Source: Nocardia vinacea NBRC 16497
Lineage (GTDB): Bacteria; Actinomycetota; Actinomycetes; Mycobacteriales; Mycobacteriaceae
Assembly: GCF_000308835.1 (NCBI RefSeq)
Contig: NZ_BAGN01000425.1
Location: 1-64,000, forward strand
Length of the DNA stretch: 64,000 nucleotides
Direction: 5' to 3'
Made by a program: the position numbers and the translations under genes. Below the pieces are notes generated by a model. It worked only from the letters and a program-made list of their open reading frames with translations, was not told the DNA's origin and made no database searches. Every line of letters starts with the position of its first letter. Position 1 is the first letter of the stretch. This document shows, piece by piece, positions 52,146 to 60,758 of this stretch.

Positions 52146-53363
52146 ATGACCGAGACCGTGGATATCCCCGAGTACCCGACGCCGCGAGATGCCAAGTGCC
52201 CGTTCCTGCCTCCGCCGGAATTGCGTGAGCTGCACACCGCCGGTCTCCCGCTCTCGCGGGTGCGTACCTGGGACGGTCGAACCCCGTGGCTCATCGCCTC
52301 ACACGCCGCCCAGCGTCAGGTCATGGCCGACCCGCGGGTCAGCGCCAACGACCATCTGCCCGGATTTCCGTATATGACTCCGGCCATCGCCGAGACAATC
52401 CACGATCGGCCGAAGACGCTCTTCGACACCGATGGCCCCGAGCATGCGCGATTGCGCCGGATGCTGACGAACTCGTTTACGCGCGGACGGATGGAGAAGG
52501 TTCGCCCGGCGATCCAGCGGGTCACCGATGACCTCATCGACAAGATGCTGGCGGGCCCGAATCCGACCGATCTGGTGGAGGCGCTCTCGCTGCCGCTGCC
52601 GTCGCTGATGATCTGCGAACTCCTCGGCGTGCCGTACGAGGATCACGACTTCTTCGAGGAACACGCCAAGATCACCAACGGTCGGGAGGTGACTCCGGAG
52701 GAGAACAATGCCTCGAATGCGGCCCTGGGCGCCTACCTGGGCAAGCTGATCGTGGCCAAGATGGAAAACCCCGAAGAGGACGTTGTCTCGGACCTCGCGG
52801 CGCGGGTCAAGGCGGGCGAGCTGGATATGCCCGGCGCCACCATCATGAGCATGATCATGCTCATCGCCGGTCACGAGACCAGCGCGAATATGATCACGCT
52901 CGCGACCGCGCTGCTGCTGGAGAATCCGGACCAGCTGGCACTGCTGCGCGAAACCGAGGATAAGAAGGTCATCGCGGGCGCGGTCGAGGAACTGCTGCGC
53001 TATCTGACCATCCCGCATCTGCTTCAGCGGCGCATCGCCACCGAAGATATCGAGGTCGAAGGACAGACGATCCGCGCGGGGGAGGGCATCATCAGTTCGT
53101 TGCCCGCGGCCAACTTCGACCCGGTGGCCTTCCCCGAGCCCGAGAAGCTGGATCTCCTGCGCGAGGCGCGCCACCATCATGCGTTCGGCTGGGGTCCACA
53201 CCAGTGCATCGGCCAGCAGCTCGCGCGCATCGAACTCGAGGTCGTATTCGGCACCCTCTACCGTCGCATCCCGACGCTGCGGCTGGGAGTCGACTTCGAC
53301 CAGTTGCGGTTCAAGGGTGATTCGCTCGCCTACGGCATCTACGAACTGCCCGTTGCCTGGTAG
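52146..53363 (+). CDS. Cytochrome P450, cassette 2
   Basis: 405 residues from ATG 52146, which follows AAGGAG; an ATG at 52122 lacks a site. I-helix AGHETS (241-246), ExxR near 281-285 (EELLR), haem site FGWGPHQCIG with axial Cys354. It is a clear paralogue of the P450 at 33898-35121 but differs most in the substrate-facing segment after LGVPYED, so the two may take different substrates. Confidence 0.96.
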   Translation: MTETVDIPEYPTPRDAKCPFLPPPELRELHTAGLPLSRVRTWDGRTPWLIASHAAQRQVMADPRVSANDHLPGFPYMTPAIAETIHDRPKTLFDTDGPEHARLRRMLTNSFTRGRMEKVRPAIQRVTDDLIDKMLAGPNPTDLVEALSLPLPSLMICELLGVPYEDHDFFEEHAKITNGREVTPEENNASNAALGAYLGKLIVAKMENPEEDVVSDLAARVKAGELDMPGATIMSMIMLIAGHETSANMITLATALLLENPDQLALLRETEDKKVIAGAVEELLRYLTIPHLLQRRIATEDIEVEGQTIRAGEGIISSLPAANFDPVAFPEPEKLDLLREARHHHAFGWGPHQCIGQQLARIELEVVFGTLYRRIPTLRLGVDFDQLRFKGDSLAYGIYELPVAW

Positions 53364-53390
53364 CGATTAGTACCCTCATTTTCAAGACTG

Positions 53391-53406
53391 GACCGACCGG
53401 TACAAG
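53391..53406. promoter_or_regulatory. GACCGACCGGTACAAG motif (site B3)
   Basis: ACCGACCGGT core with the TGTACC half in reverse orientation. It lies between the P450 and amidohydrolase genes, 66-81 bp before the hydrolase start, so the hydrolase likely has its own controlled promoter. Confidence 0.5.
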
Positions 53407-53471
53407 TAACCTTGGGTGCGGATCCCTGAACCGATTGCCACCAGCGCATCGAGGGACGAGAGAGGTACCGC

Positions 53472-54746
53472 ATGTTCAAGGAGTTCGTCGCCTCCGGTGA
53501 CTCGCACATCATCGAACCGGTCGACCTGTTCAAAACCCGGCTGCCCGTACATCTTCGGGAACGGGCGCTCTGGGAAGAGGAATTCACGCTCGACGAGCCG
53601 ATCGTGCCGGGTGGACACACCGAGTTCAAGAAACTGCACACGATCGGCTTCGACGGCTGGACTATTTCGAAGTACCGGCAGTCCGCCGGACCGACTCCGG
53701 ATGGCGAGCCGGAGCACATCCTGCGGGATATGAATATCGATGGCGTCGACGCCGCCGTCATGTTCCCGAATCTGTCGCTGTTCGTGTTGTTCACCGATGA
53801 CCACGAATTGTCGATGGCGCATGCGCGCGTCTACAACGATTACATTGTCGAGCGCTACCTCCGGTACAAGGACCGGATGCGCCCGACCGCTGCCATCCCC
53901 GTCACCGATGTCCCGGACGCGGTCGCCGAGATCGAGCGCTGCGCCCGCGCCGGACTCGGGGCCATCCTGCTGCCGGAATTGCCGCCGGTGCCGTACTGGT
54001 CACGGCATTACGACCCGATCTGGGCGGCCGCGCAGGCGAACGGAATGCCGGTGTTCTTCCATGTCGCCACCGGCGGAGTTTCGGTCAAGGAAGAAACCTC
54101 GGAGACGGCGATCACCGTCAAGGGTCTGATGATGGCCGTCAATATGGGCAAGGGCCAGCTCACCGACGATATGGTGGCGGGCCGGACCATGGGCGGCGGC
54201 AACACCGCCTCCGCGATCCCGCAGGGCATCATCGCCGACCTGGTCGGCGGCGGGGTCTGTGAACGCTTTCCGAATCTGCACTTCAACCTGGTCGAGTACA
54301 GCGCGGGCTGGCTGGTTTCGTACCTGGGCATGATGGACCGGTCGTGGCGGACGGGCACCGGCCAGGACCCGGACTGGTGGCTCGGCTTCTGGGACGACAC
54401 TCGCTCGCCGAAGGATCAGCCGACCATGGGACGGCTGTTCAATATCAATGCGAAGTGGCCGTGGCCGCTGAAGCCGAGTGAGTATGTGCAGCGCCAGATC
54501 CACGTCCAGTTCGCCGATGACCCGACCGCGGTCAAGGCCCGGCACATCACCGGATTGACGACCATCATGTGGGGCAACGACTACCCGCATGCGGAGGGAA
54601 CTTTCCGCGGCAGCGCCGAATGCATTGCCGAGAATTTCGAAGGGGTTCCCGACGAGGATCGCGCGGCCATCCTGGGCGGCACCCTCGCCGACATCGTCGG
54701 TTTCGACAAGTCCAAGAAGCTCGCGGAGGTCCCGGAGGGCGTCTGA
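53472..54746 (+). CDS. Amidohydrolase-related metal-dependent hydrolase
   Basis: 424 residues of the Amidohydro_2 family. SGDSHIIEP at the N-terminus, FFHVATGG in the middle, and MWGNDYPHAEGTFRGS near the end provide metal ligands. It is longer than the relative at 41040 and only distantly similar. It may hydrolyse a ring or lactone intermediate produced by the P450 or the Baeyer-Villiger enzyme (inference). A 100-bp structured region follows. Confidence 0.9.
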   Translation: MFKEFVASGDSHIIEPVDLFKTRLPVHLRERALWEEEFTLDEPIVPGGHTEFKKLHTIGFDGWTISKYRQSAGPTPDGEPEHILRDMNIDGVDAAVMFPNLSLFVLFTDDHELSMAHARVYNDYIVERYLRYKDRMRPTAAIPVTDVPDAVAEIERCARAGLGAILLPELPPVPYWSRHYDPIWAAAQANGMPVFFHVATGGVSVKEETSETAITVKGLMMAVNMGKGQLTDDMVAGRTMGGGNTASAIPQGIIADLVGGGVCERFPNLHFNLVEYSAGWLVSYLGMMDRSWRTGTGQDPDWWLGFWDDTRSPKDQPTMGRLFNINAKWPWPLKPSEYVQRQIHVQFADDPTAVKARHITGLTTIMWGNDYPHAEGTFRGSAECIAENFEGVPDEDRAAILGGTLADIVGFDKSKKLAEVPEGV

Positions 54747-54797
54747 CCCGCGCTCGCGTGCCCGGAGCGCAGCCGCTGCGGGCACGTCGCGTTGTCA

Positions 54798-54900
54798 GCC
54801 GGATTCGCCTCCAGATCCACATCATCGGGGACCACCACCGGCGCCGTTGCCGGGGAGCGGGACTGTCGAGCACTCCGACCTGGAGGCGAATTCATCCGGC
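54798..54900. repeat. Long interrupted inverted repeat
   Basis: GCCGGATTCGCCTCCAG (54798-54814) pairs with CTGGAGGCGAAT (54880-54891) and TCCGGC (54895-54900), with a three-base bulge. The 65-bp spacer contains its own small stem (CCGGC/GCCGG). It sits between convergent genes and may be a bidirectional terminator, but it is longer and more elaborate than the other terminators here. Confidence 0.5.
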
Positions 54901-54932
54901 CGCGAACCCGGCTTCATCAGCGGATCGGGTTG

Positions 54933-55670
54933 TCAGAACAGGTAGCGTCCGCCGTTCACGCTGAGCGTCTGTCCCGTGACGTAACCGGCTTCGTCGGAGG
55001 CGAGATAGGCGACCGCATGGCCGATGTCCTCCGGCTGTCCGGCCCGTTTCATTGGCATATGCGCCGCCGCCGCTTCCACGTCGATGGTCTGGCGGGTCAA
55101 CGGAGTGTCGATGAAACCGGGCGGAACGTGGTTGACGGTGATTCCCTGTTCGATGAACTCGACCGCCAACGCCTTCGTCAGGCCGATCACGCCGCCCTTG
55201 GAGGCCGCGTAGTGGGCCATCCCCGGGGCTCCGGTCTGCGCGGAGGACGAGGAGATATTGATGATCCGGCCCCATCCGGCCGCGAGCATGTCCGGGACCA
55301 GCGCCTTCGTTACCAGGAAGGGGCCCTTGAGATTGATCCCGATCATGCGGTCCCAGGAATCCTCGGCCAAGCTCACGAACGGCTCGTACGAGGTGATTCC
55401 GGCATTGTTGACCAGCACGGTGACCGGTCCGAGCTCGGCACGGGTGCGGGCCGCCGACGCGGCGACGGCACCGGCGTCGGCCGCATCGCCCGCGATCGCG
55501 ATCGCCGTGCCGCCCGCCTCGCGGATCGCGGCGACGGTCTTCTCGGAGTTCTCCAGATTCAGATCCCAGATCGCGACGGCGGCGCCCTTGGCCGCGAGTA
55601 CGGTCGCGATGGACTGGCCGATCCCGCTACCGCCGCCGGTGACGACGGCGATCTTGCCTGCGAGTGACAT
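54933..55670 (-). CDS. SDR family oxidoreductase
   Basis: 245 residues. TGGGSGIG, WDLN (NAD-type), NNAG, SSSAQTGAPGMAHYAASKGG with catalytic Ser/Tyr/Lys, VNGGRYLF at the end. Resembles 3-oxoacyl-reductase-type SDRs. It lies 38 bp after a carboxymuconolactone decarboxylase-like gene, so the two form a minus-strand operon driven from site B4. Confidence 0.92.
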   Translation of the reverse strand: MSLAGKIAVVTGGGSGIGQSIATVLAAKGAAVAIWDLNLENSEKTVAAIREAGGTAIAIAGDAADAGAVAASAARTRAELGPVTVLVNNAGITSYEPFVSLAEDSWDRMIGINLKGPFLVTKALVPDMLAAGWGRIINISSSSAQTGAPGMAHYAASKGGVIGLTKALAVEFIEQGITVNHVPPGFIDTPLTRQTIDVEAAAAHMPMKRAGQPEDIGHAVAYLASDEAGYVTGQTLSVNGGRYLF

Positions 55671-55708
55671 ATTCGTTCCTTTGCGTCGAAATCGGTTGCC
55701 GGGCTGGG

Positions 55709-56104
55709 TTATTCGCCTGGTGCCGATTCACCCAGCGCGGCCCGGGCGGCGGTGCGTGCCGCGGTCGCGCGCGGGAATCCGGCATAACCGCTGGCGTGGT
55801 AGATGACCTCGGCGATCTCGTCCTTGGTCAGTCCGTTGGTCAAGCCGATTCGGACGTGGTGGCCGAACTCGGTCTCGGACCCGAGCGCGATCAGGATGCC
55901 GAGCGTGACCAGGCTGCGATCGCGTGGGGTGAGTCCCTCCCGCCCCCACAGCTGGGCCCACACACTGACCAGGCCGATCTCGACGAGATCTTCACCGAGC
56001 TGACCGTCGCGCAGGTCGATATCGCCCTCGGGAAAGACGCCGGGCAGGGCCGCGCGCATCGCCGCGAGACCCTCGGTGCGCAAGTCGGTGTCCTTGGTTG
56101 TCAT
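55709..56104 (-). CDS. Carboxymuconolactone decarboxylase family protein
   Basis: 131 residues. LTPRDRSLVTLGILIALGSETEFGHHVRIGLTNGLTKDEIAEVIYHASGYAGFP is the characteristic helical core. There is no CxxC, so it is not a typical AhpD-type peroxidase and better fits the decarboxylase/lactone-handling branch. GGGAG precedes ATG 56104; longer starts at 56122 and 56176 are less well placed and cross the motif. Confidence 0.88.
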   Translation of the reverse strand: MTTKDTDLRTEGLAAMRAALPGVFPEGDIDLRDGQLGEDLVEIGLVSVWAQLWGREGLTPRDRSLVTLGILIALGSETEFGHHVRIGLTNGLTKDEIAEVIYHASGYAGFPRATAARTAARAALGESAPGE

Positions 56105-56150
56105 CAGCGACTCCCATCGCATTCCGTTGTGCTGCTGGTTGCCGGCAATC

Positions 56151-56172
56151 TTAGAACAATCGGTCGGTACAA
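56151..56172. promoter_or_regulatory. TTAGAACAATCGGTCGGTACAA motif (site B4)
   Basis: Reverse complement of the B2 pattern (TTGTACCGACCGATTG...). It lies 47-68 bp before the carboxymuconolactone decarboxylase-like gene, and ~95 bp from site B5 in the same divergent region. Confidence 0.55.
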
Positions 56173-56266
56173 TCAATGAGTAGGCGGCGTCTCTGCGAGC
56201 GAAATGTTCGGACGGGGGCGCTGTTGATTCCGATCGGATTCGGCTCTAGTCTCGTGACCAACGTCA

Positions 56267-56283
56267 TAGACCGACCGGTCGAA
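56267..56283. promoter_or_regulatory. TAGACCGACCGGTCGAA motif (site B5)
   Basis: Contains GACCGACCGGTC, nearly palindromic. It stands 50-66 bp before the Baeyer-Villiger monooxygenase start. Confidence 0.55.
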
Positions 56284-56332
56284 ACATCTTTGGCGTCGTG
56301 CGGCAGGCGACCCATTCGAGATTGGAGAACAT

Positions 56333-57964
56333 ATGAGTGGATCGGCGAACGTCGCTGGTACGACGGCCGACGCGGTCGACGTCCTGGTGGTCGGCGCGGG
56401 CGTGACGGGCATCTATCAGCTGTACCGGGCCCGCGAGGAGGGTTTCTCGGTGCAGTTGCTCGAGGCGGGCGACGGCGTCGGCGGGACGTGGTACTGGAAC
56501 CGCTATCCCGAGGCGCGTTTCGACTCCGAGAGCTACACCTACGGCTACCTGTTCTCCAAGGAACTGTGGGAAGAGTGGGAGTGGTCCGAGCGGTTCACCG
56601 GCCAGCCGGAGAACGAACGCTACTTCAACTTCGTTGTCGACCGATTCGATCTGCGCCGCCACATCCGGTTCGGCGTCCGGGTGATCGCCGCGGAATTCGA
56701 CGAGTCGGCCGGTATCTGGACGGTGCGCACGGATGACGGCGCCGAGCATCGCGCACGCTTCCTCGTCGCCGCCACCGGGGTGCTCTCGGTGCCGTTCATT
56801 CCGGAGGTGTCCGGACGCGAATTGTTCGGTGGCGAACAGCATCACACCGGCCGCTGGCCGAAGACCCCGATCGATTTCACCGGTAAGCGCGTCGCCATCA
56901 TCGGGACCGGATCCAGTGGCGTGCAGATCGTTCCGGCCATCGCCGACCAGGTCGCCTCGTTGACGGTGTACCAGCGGACACCGGACTGGTGCACGCCGCT
57001 GAACAACGCGCCGCTCACCCCGCAGGAGCGGGCCGAGATCAAGGCCGACTTCGAACGGATCCGCGAGACCCTGAACACCTCGCCGAGCGGATTCCTGCAT
57101 GCACTGCCCAGCCGCTTTTCGACCGACGATACGGCCGAACAGCGGCAGGCATTCTTCGAAAAGATGTGGAACAGCCCGGGTTTCACGAAGTTGACCGAAA
57201 ACTACATCGACTTCACGACCAACCCCGAAGTGAACAAGGAGTTCTGCGAATTCATCGCGGACAAGATCCGCGGCATCGTCACCGATCCCGCGACAGCCGA
57301 CAAACTCATCCCGAAGGACCACATCTACGCCGGTCGGCGTCCACCCTTCGTAACCGGCTACTTCGAGGCCTACAACAAGCTGAACGTTTCGCTCGTCGCC
57401 CTGAAAGAGACCCCGATCATCCGCATCACCGAGACCGGGATCGAGACGGCCGAAGGCCTGCGTGAGTTCGACATCATCATCTGGGCGACCGGCTACGACT
57501 TCGGCACCGGTGCGCTCAATCGACTCGGCATCCGCGGTCGCAATGGCCTTGCGCTGGAGGAGTATTGGGCGGAAGGGCCCAATACGTACCTCGGCGTCGC
57601 GACGGCCGGGTTCCCGAACTTCTTCTTCCCCGGCGGACCGCACGGTGCGCTCGGCAACAATCCGCGCTATGCCGGCGACCAGGTGGACTGCGTCACAGGG
57701 GCGTTGGTGCACGCACGCGATAACGGCTACGAGGTCATCGAGGTGGACCCCGCCGCGGAGGCGGAGTGGACCGAAACGGTCAACGGCAGCGGGTCGCTGT
57801 TCTTGGAGAGCAGCTATTTCTACGGGTCGAACATTCCCGGCAAGGCGGTCAAGCAGCTGCTGAATCCGACCGGGCGGCCCAACCTGCAGCGGCTGATCGC
57901 CGAACTCGCCGCGAACGAGTACTCGGCATTCATCTTGTCCAAGGTCGAGGAAGCGGCGGCGTAA
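56333..57964 (+). CDS. Flavin-dependent Baeyer-Villiger monooxygenase
   Basis: 543 residues. FAD motif GAGVTG (21-26), the BVMO fingerprint FGGEQHHTGRW (165-175, fits FxGxxxHxxxW), NADPH motif GTGSSG (191-196), and GGTWYWNRYPEARFDSESYTY typical of cyclohexanone/steroid-type enzymes. It inserts oxygen next to a ketone to give an ester or lactone. First gene of an operon with two SnoaL-like proteins and a cyclase-family hydrolase, a natural set for oxidising and then opening a ring. Confidence 0.95.
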   Translation: MSGSANVAGTTADAVDVLVVGAGVTGIYQLYRAREEGFSVQLLEAGDGVGGTWYWNRYPEARFDSESYTYGYLFSKELWEEWEWSERFTGQPENERYFNFVVDRFDLRRHIRFGVRVIAAEFDESAGIWTVRTDDGAEHRARFLVAATGVLSVPFIPEVSGRELFGGEQHHTGRWPKTPIDFTGKRVAIIGTGSSGVQIVPAIADQVASLTVYQRTPDWCTPLNNAPLTPQERAEIKADFERIRETLNTSPSGFLHALPSRFSTDDTAEQRQAFFEKMWNSPGFTKLTENYIDFTTNPEVNKEFCEFIADKIRGIVTDPATADKLIPKDHIYAGRRPPFVTGYFEAYNKLNVSLVALKETPIIRITETGIETAEGLREFDIIIWATGYDFGTGALNRLGIRGRNGLALEEYWAEGPNTYLGVATAGFPNFFFPGGPHGALGNNPRYAGDQVDCVTGALVHARDNGYEVIEVDPAAEAEWTETVNGSGSLFLESSYFYGSNIPGKAVKQLLNPTGRPNLQRLIAELAANEYSAFILSKVEEAAA

Positions 57965-58006
57965 AAAGCGGTCGAGCAGGCAGTTCCGTTCAATGATGGA
58001 GAGAAA

Positions 58007-58405
58007 ATGAGCGAATCCAACGAAGCCCGCATAGCGGCCGGCGTGCGTGCGGCGATCGGCGCCCACACCCAGGCGCAGGACGCGGGGCAGGCCGATGAAA
58101 TCGTCGCCCTGTACGCGCCCGACGGGGTGCTCGAGATTCCGGGCATGGACCCGATCAGCGGGCACGACGCGCTGCGGGCGGCATTCGAGGGCTGGGCGCC
58201 GACGGCGCCGCAGCGTCACTTCGTCGCCAACACCCTGATCACCGCGCTGACCGCGGACGAGGCGACGGCCGTGAGCGACGTGGCCTTCTTCCAGCGCGGC
58301 GAGGCGGGCTGGGCGGTACAGGTCGTCGGTCGATACGAGGACACGCTGCGGCACAGCGACGGAGCCTGGCTGTTCCAGCACCGCAAGACGACGTACCTGA
58401 CCTAG
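58007..58405 (+). CDS. SnoaL/NTF2-like protein, copy 1
   Basis: 132 residues, one NTF2-like cone fold: IGAHTQAQDAGQADEIVALYAPDGVLEIPGM ... GWAVQVVGRYEDTLRHSDGAWLFQHRK. Members act as small isomerases, hydratases or cyclases without cofactor. It is 42 bp downstream of the BVMO gene and tandem with a paralogue at 58448. Function in this set is open; aid in lactone or enol handling is a guess. Confidence 0.88.
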   Translation: MSESNEARIAAGVRAAIGAHTQAQDAGQADEIVALYAPDGVLEIPGMDPISGHDALRAAFEGWAPTAPQRHFVANTLITALTADEATAVSDVAFFQRGEAGWAVQVVGRYEDTLRHSDGAWLFQHRKTTYLT

Positions 58406-58447
58406 AAGCGTCGAATCCGCCGGAACCAGAACATCTTTGGAGAATCA

Positions 58448-58846
58448 ATGAGCGAGTCCACCAAGGCGCAGGTCGCGCACGGGGTCCACACCGCCATCGC
58501 CGCGTACGCGCATGCGCTCGACGACGGACGAACCGACGATATCGTCGCGCTGTTCAGCCCCGATGGCGTCAGCGAGATCATGGGCGTCGGCACCTTCGAG
58601 GGCCACGAAGCCATCCGCCAGGTCTATGCCGGATTGCTGCCCACCCAACCGCAGCGACACCTGGTGGCCAACACCGTCATCACCTCCTGGACCGAGAACG
58701 AGGCGACCGCCAACAGCGACCTGGTCTTCCTGCAGCGCGGCGAATCGGGCTGGGCCGTGCTGATCGCGGGCCGCTACGAGGACACCCTGCGTCGTGATGA
58801 CGGCGCATGGCGTTTCCAGTACCGCAAAACCACATACGTGATGTAA
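58448..58846 (+). CDS. SnoaL/NTF2-like protein, copy 2
   Basis: 132 residues, the same length as copy 1 and alignable end to end (AYAHALDDGRTDDIVALFSPDGVSEIMG, FLQRGESGWAVLIAGRYEDTLRRDDGAWRFQYRKTTYV). A tandem duplication, with the N-terminal part diverged more than the C-terminal part. The two could form a heterodimer. Confidence 0.88.
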   Translation: MSESTKAQVAHGVHTAIAAYAHALDDGRTDDIVALFSPDGVSEIMGVGTFEGHEAIRQVYAGLLPTQPQRHLVANTVITSWTENEATANSDLVFLQRGESGWAVLIAGRYEDTLRRDDGAWRFQYRKTTYVM

Positions 58847-58865
58847 GAGAGATTAGGAGCAATCC

Positions 58866-59903
58866 GTGACCAAACGGTGGAAGCAACGTCCGCCCGGCTC
58901 GAACTGGGGCGATTTCGGCGACGACGATGAGTTGGGGCGGGTCAACCTGATCACCCCGGAGAAGGTTCTGCAGGGGGTGCGCGAGGTCGAACACGGCATC
59001 ACCTTCAGCCTGAGCCTGCCGCTGGACTACCCGGGCGGTACCGCGCTGAACCAGCGCCGGTATCCGCCGATCCTTCGGCCGACCGAGGATCTGGCGCACA
59101 ACCAGGACACCTTCTACAACGTCGTCGCGCGCGACAAGATCGCCCCCAGCTTCATCGATTTGTGGAGCGACGATGTCGTGACGCTCTGGCTGCAGTATTC
59201 GACGCAGTGGGACTCGCTGGCGCATCAGGGTGCATTGTTCGACGCGGACGGCGACGGTGTTGCGGAACCGGTGTACTACAACGGATTTCGCCCCGGGACC
59301 GATATCGTCGGTCCCCAGGAGGACGCCAAGGGTGACGGCAGCGGAAGTGTCTCCTTCGCCAAACACCTCGGCTGCGAGCACATGGCCGCGCACGGCATGC
59401 AGGGCCGTGGCGTCCTGATCGACGTGTCGCACCTCGGAAGCGACTGGCAGCCGGTCGATTTGAAGATGCTCAAAGACATCATGGCGAAGGACAACGTCGT
59501 CGTGGAACCGGGCGATATGCTCCTGCTGCACACCGGCTTCGCCACCCAGGTTCTCGCCTGGGAGAAGAACCCGGGACCCGAGATCCAGGCCATGTATCCC
59601 TACCTCGACGCGACGGATGAGTCGCTGCTGGAGTGGATCGCCGAATCGCAGATCTCGGCGCTCGTCTCGGACAACTACGCGGTCGAAGGCTGGGCGCCCG
59701 ACAGCGAGACGCCGCACACACTGCTGCCGATCCACAACCTGTGCCTTTTCAAGCTCGGCATCCCGCTGGGTGAGCTCTGGTACACCGAGGAACTGGCGAC
59801 CTGGCTGCGCGAACACGAGCGCAGCCGCTTCCTGCTGACGGCACCGCCACTGCGCCTGCCCGGGACGATGGGCAGCCCGCTGACCCCGGTCGCGACCGTC
59901 TGA
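58866..59903 (+). CDS. Cyclase-family (PF04199-type) metal-dependent hydrolase
   Basis: 345 residues. The metal motif region reads QYSTQWDSLAHQ, with Asp116 and His120 in place and Ser where the first ligand is often His, a variant seen in larger actinobacterial members. GVLIDVSHLG and VVVEPGDMLLLHTGF follow. Kynurenine formamidase-like folds hydrolyse amides or lactones. GTG 58866 lies 19 bp after the SnoaL-like gene. A terminator follows. Confidence 0.88.
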   Translation: MTKRWKQRPPGSNWGDFGDDDELGRVNLITPEKVLQGVREVEHGITFSLSLPLDYPGGTALNQRRYPPILRPTEDLAHNQDTFYNVVARDKIAPSFIDLWSDDVVTLWLQYSTQWDSLAHQGALFDADGDGVAEPVYYNGFRPGTDIVGPQEDAKGDGSGSVSFAKHLGCEHMAAHGMQGRGVLIDVSHLGSDWQPVDLKMLKDIMAKDNVVVEPGDMLLLHTGFATQVLAWEKNPGPEIQAMYPYLDATDESLLEWIAESQISALVSDNYAVEGWAPDSETPHTLLPIHNLCLFKLGIPLGELWYTEELATWLREHERSRFLLTAPPLRLPGTMGSPLTPVATV

Positions 59904-59929
59904 CGCGGGTCGCCGGATTCCAGATTCGG

Positions 59930-59977
59930 TTCGGTGCAGGTGAGGCGCTATGCCTGACCTGCACCGAACTGTTTTCG
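59930..59977 (+). terminator. Intrinsic terminator after the BVMO operon
   Basis: TTCGGTGCAGGT (59930-59941) pairs over 12 bp with ACCTGCACCGAA (59957-59968), 15-base loop, followed by CTGTTTTC. The best match to a classic terminator in the window. Confidence 0.85.
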
Positions 59978-59999
59978 CTCGAAGGAAGGGAGCGCCGCG

Positions 60000-60692
60000 A
60001 TGCCTACAACGCGTACGGAACGCGCGAAAACCGCCCGCTACTACCGCAAGCGGGAGCAAGTGGTGGATGTCGCCGTCGAACTCTTCTCGAAGAACGGCTA
60101 TGCGAGCACCGGGGTCGCCGATATCGGCACCGCCGCCGGACTGGCCCGCGGTGCGCTGTACTACTACATCGGTTCCAAAGAAGAGTTGCTGGCCGAGATC
60201 CACGACCGCGTGATGGATCCACTGCTCACCGAGGCCTCGGCGATAGTCCGGCTGGATATCGGCTTCCAGACCCGGCTGCGACTGCTCTCGGAATCGCTAC
60301 TGCGCCAGATCGTGCACCGACAAGATCATGTGTGGGTCTTTCTGCACGAACACCATCAACTGCAGGGTGAATACCGCATCCGATTCCGGGCCAAGCGCCA
60401 GCGTTTCGAGTCCCAGATCCGCGAAGTACTCGACGATGGGCATCGGCAGGGCAAGCTGCGGGTGCGGGATCTGGAGCTCACCACCCTCGCGTACCTGAAC
60501 CTGCACAACTACACATACCAGTGGGTGGGTCGGCGCGCGGATCTGCAGGTGGACGAGCTCGCCCGCTTCTATTGCGAGATCTTCTTGAACGGAATTCTGA
60601 TCGAGCGGATCGACGAGGCGGCGGCCGAAGCCGAACTGGCGCACGGCCGTTCCGTGCTCGGTGTGCTGCTCGCGAAGGGGCTCGAACACTAG
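60000..60692 (+). CDS. TetR family transcriptional regulator
   Basis: 230 residues. Helix-turn-helix around 38-60 (GVADIGTAAGLARGALYYYIGSK). The ligand domain includes LRLLSESLLRQIVHRQDHVWVFLHEHH and YLNLHNYTYQWV. A paralogue of the TetR at 46824. It lies inside the cluster of B-family sites and is the best candidate regulator for them (inference). GAAGGAAGG precedes ATG 60000. Confidence 0.92.
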   Translation: MPTTRTERAKTARYYRKREQVVDVAVELFSKNGYASTGVADIGTAAGLARGALYYYIGSKEELLAEIHDRVMDPLLTEASAIVRLDIGFQTRLRLLSESLLRQIVHRQDHVWVFLHEHHQLQGEYRIRFRAKRQRFESQIREVLDDGHRQGKLRVRDLELTTLAYLNLHNYTYQWVGRRADLQVDELARFYCEIFLNGILIERIDEAAAEAELAHGRSVLGVLLAKGLEH

Positions 60693-60695
60693 GAA

Positions 60696-60745
60696 AGCCC
60701 GTCGCTCACCGCACCTCTCCCACCGGGTGCGGCAAGCGACGGGCT
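60696..60745. terminator. Bidirectional terminator hairpin
   Basis: AGCCCGTCGCT (60696-60706) pairs over 11 bp with AGCGACGGGCT (60735-60745), with an inner stem CCGCACC/GGTGCGG. Between convergent TetR and SDR genes. Confidence 0.8.
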
Positions 60746-60758
60746 GTTGCCTATCGCG

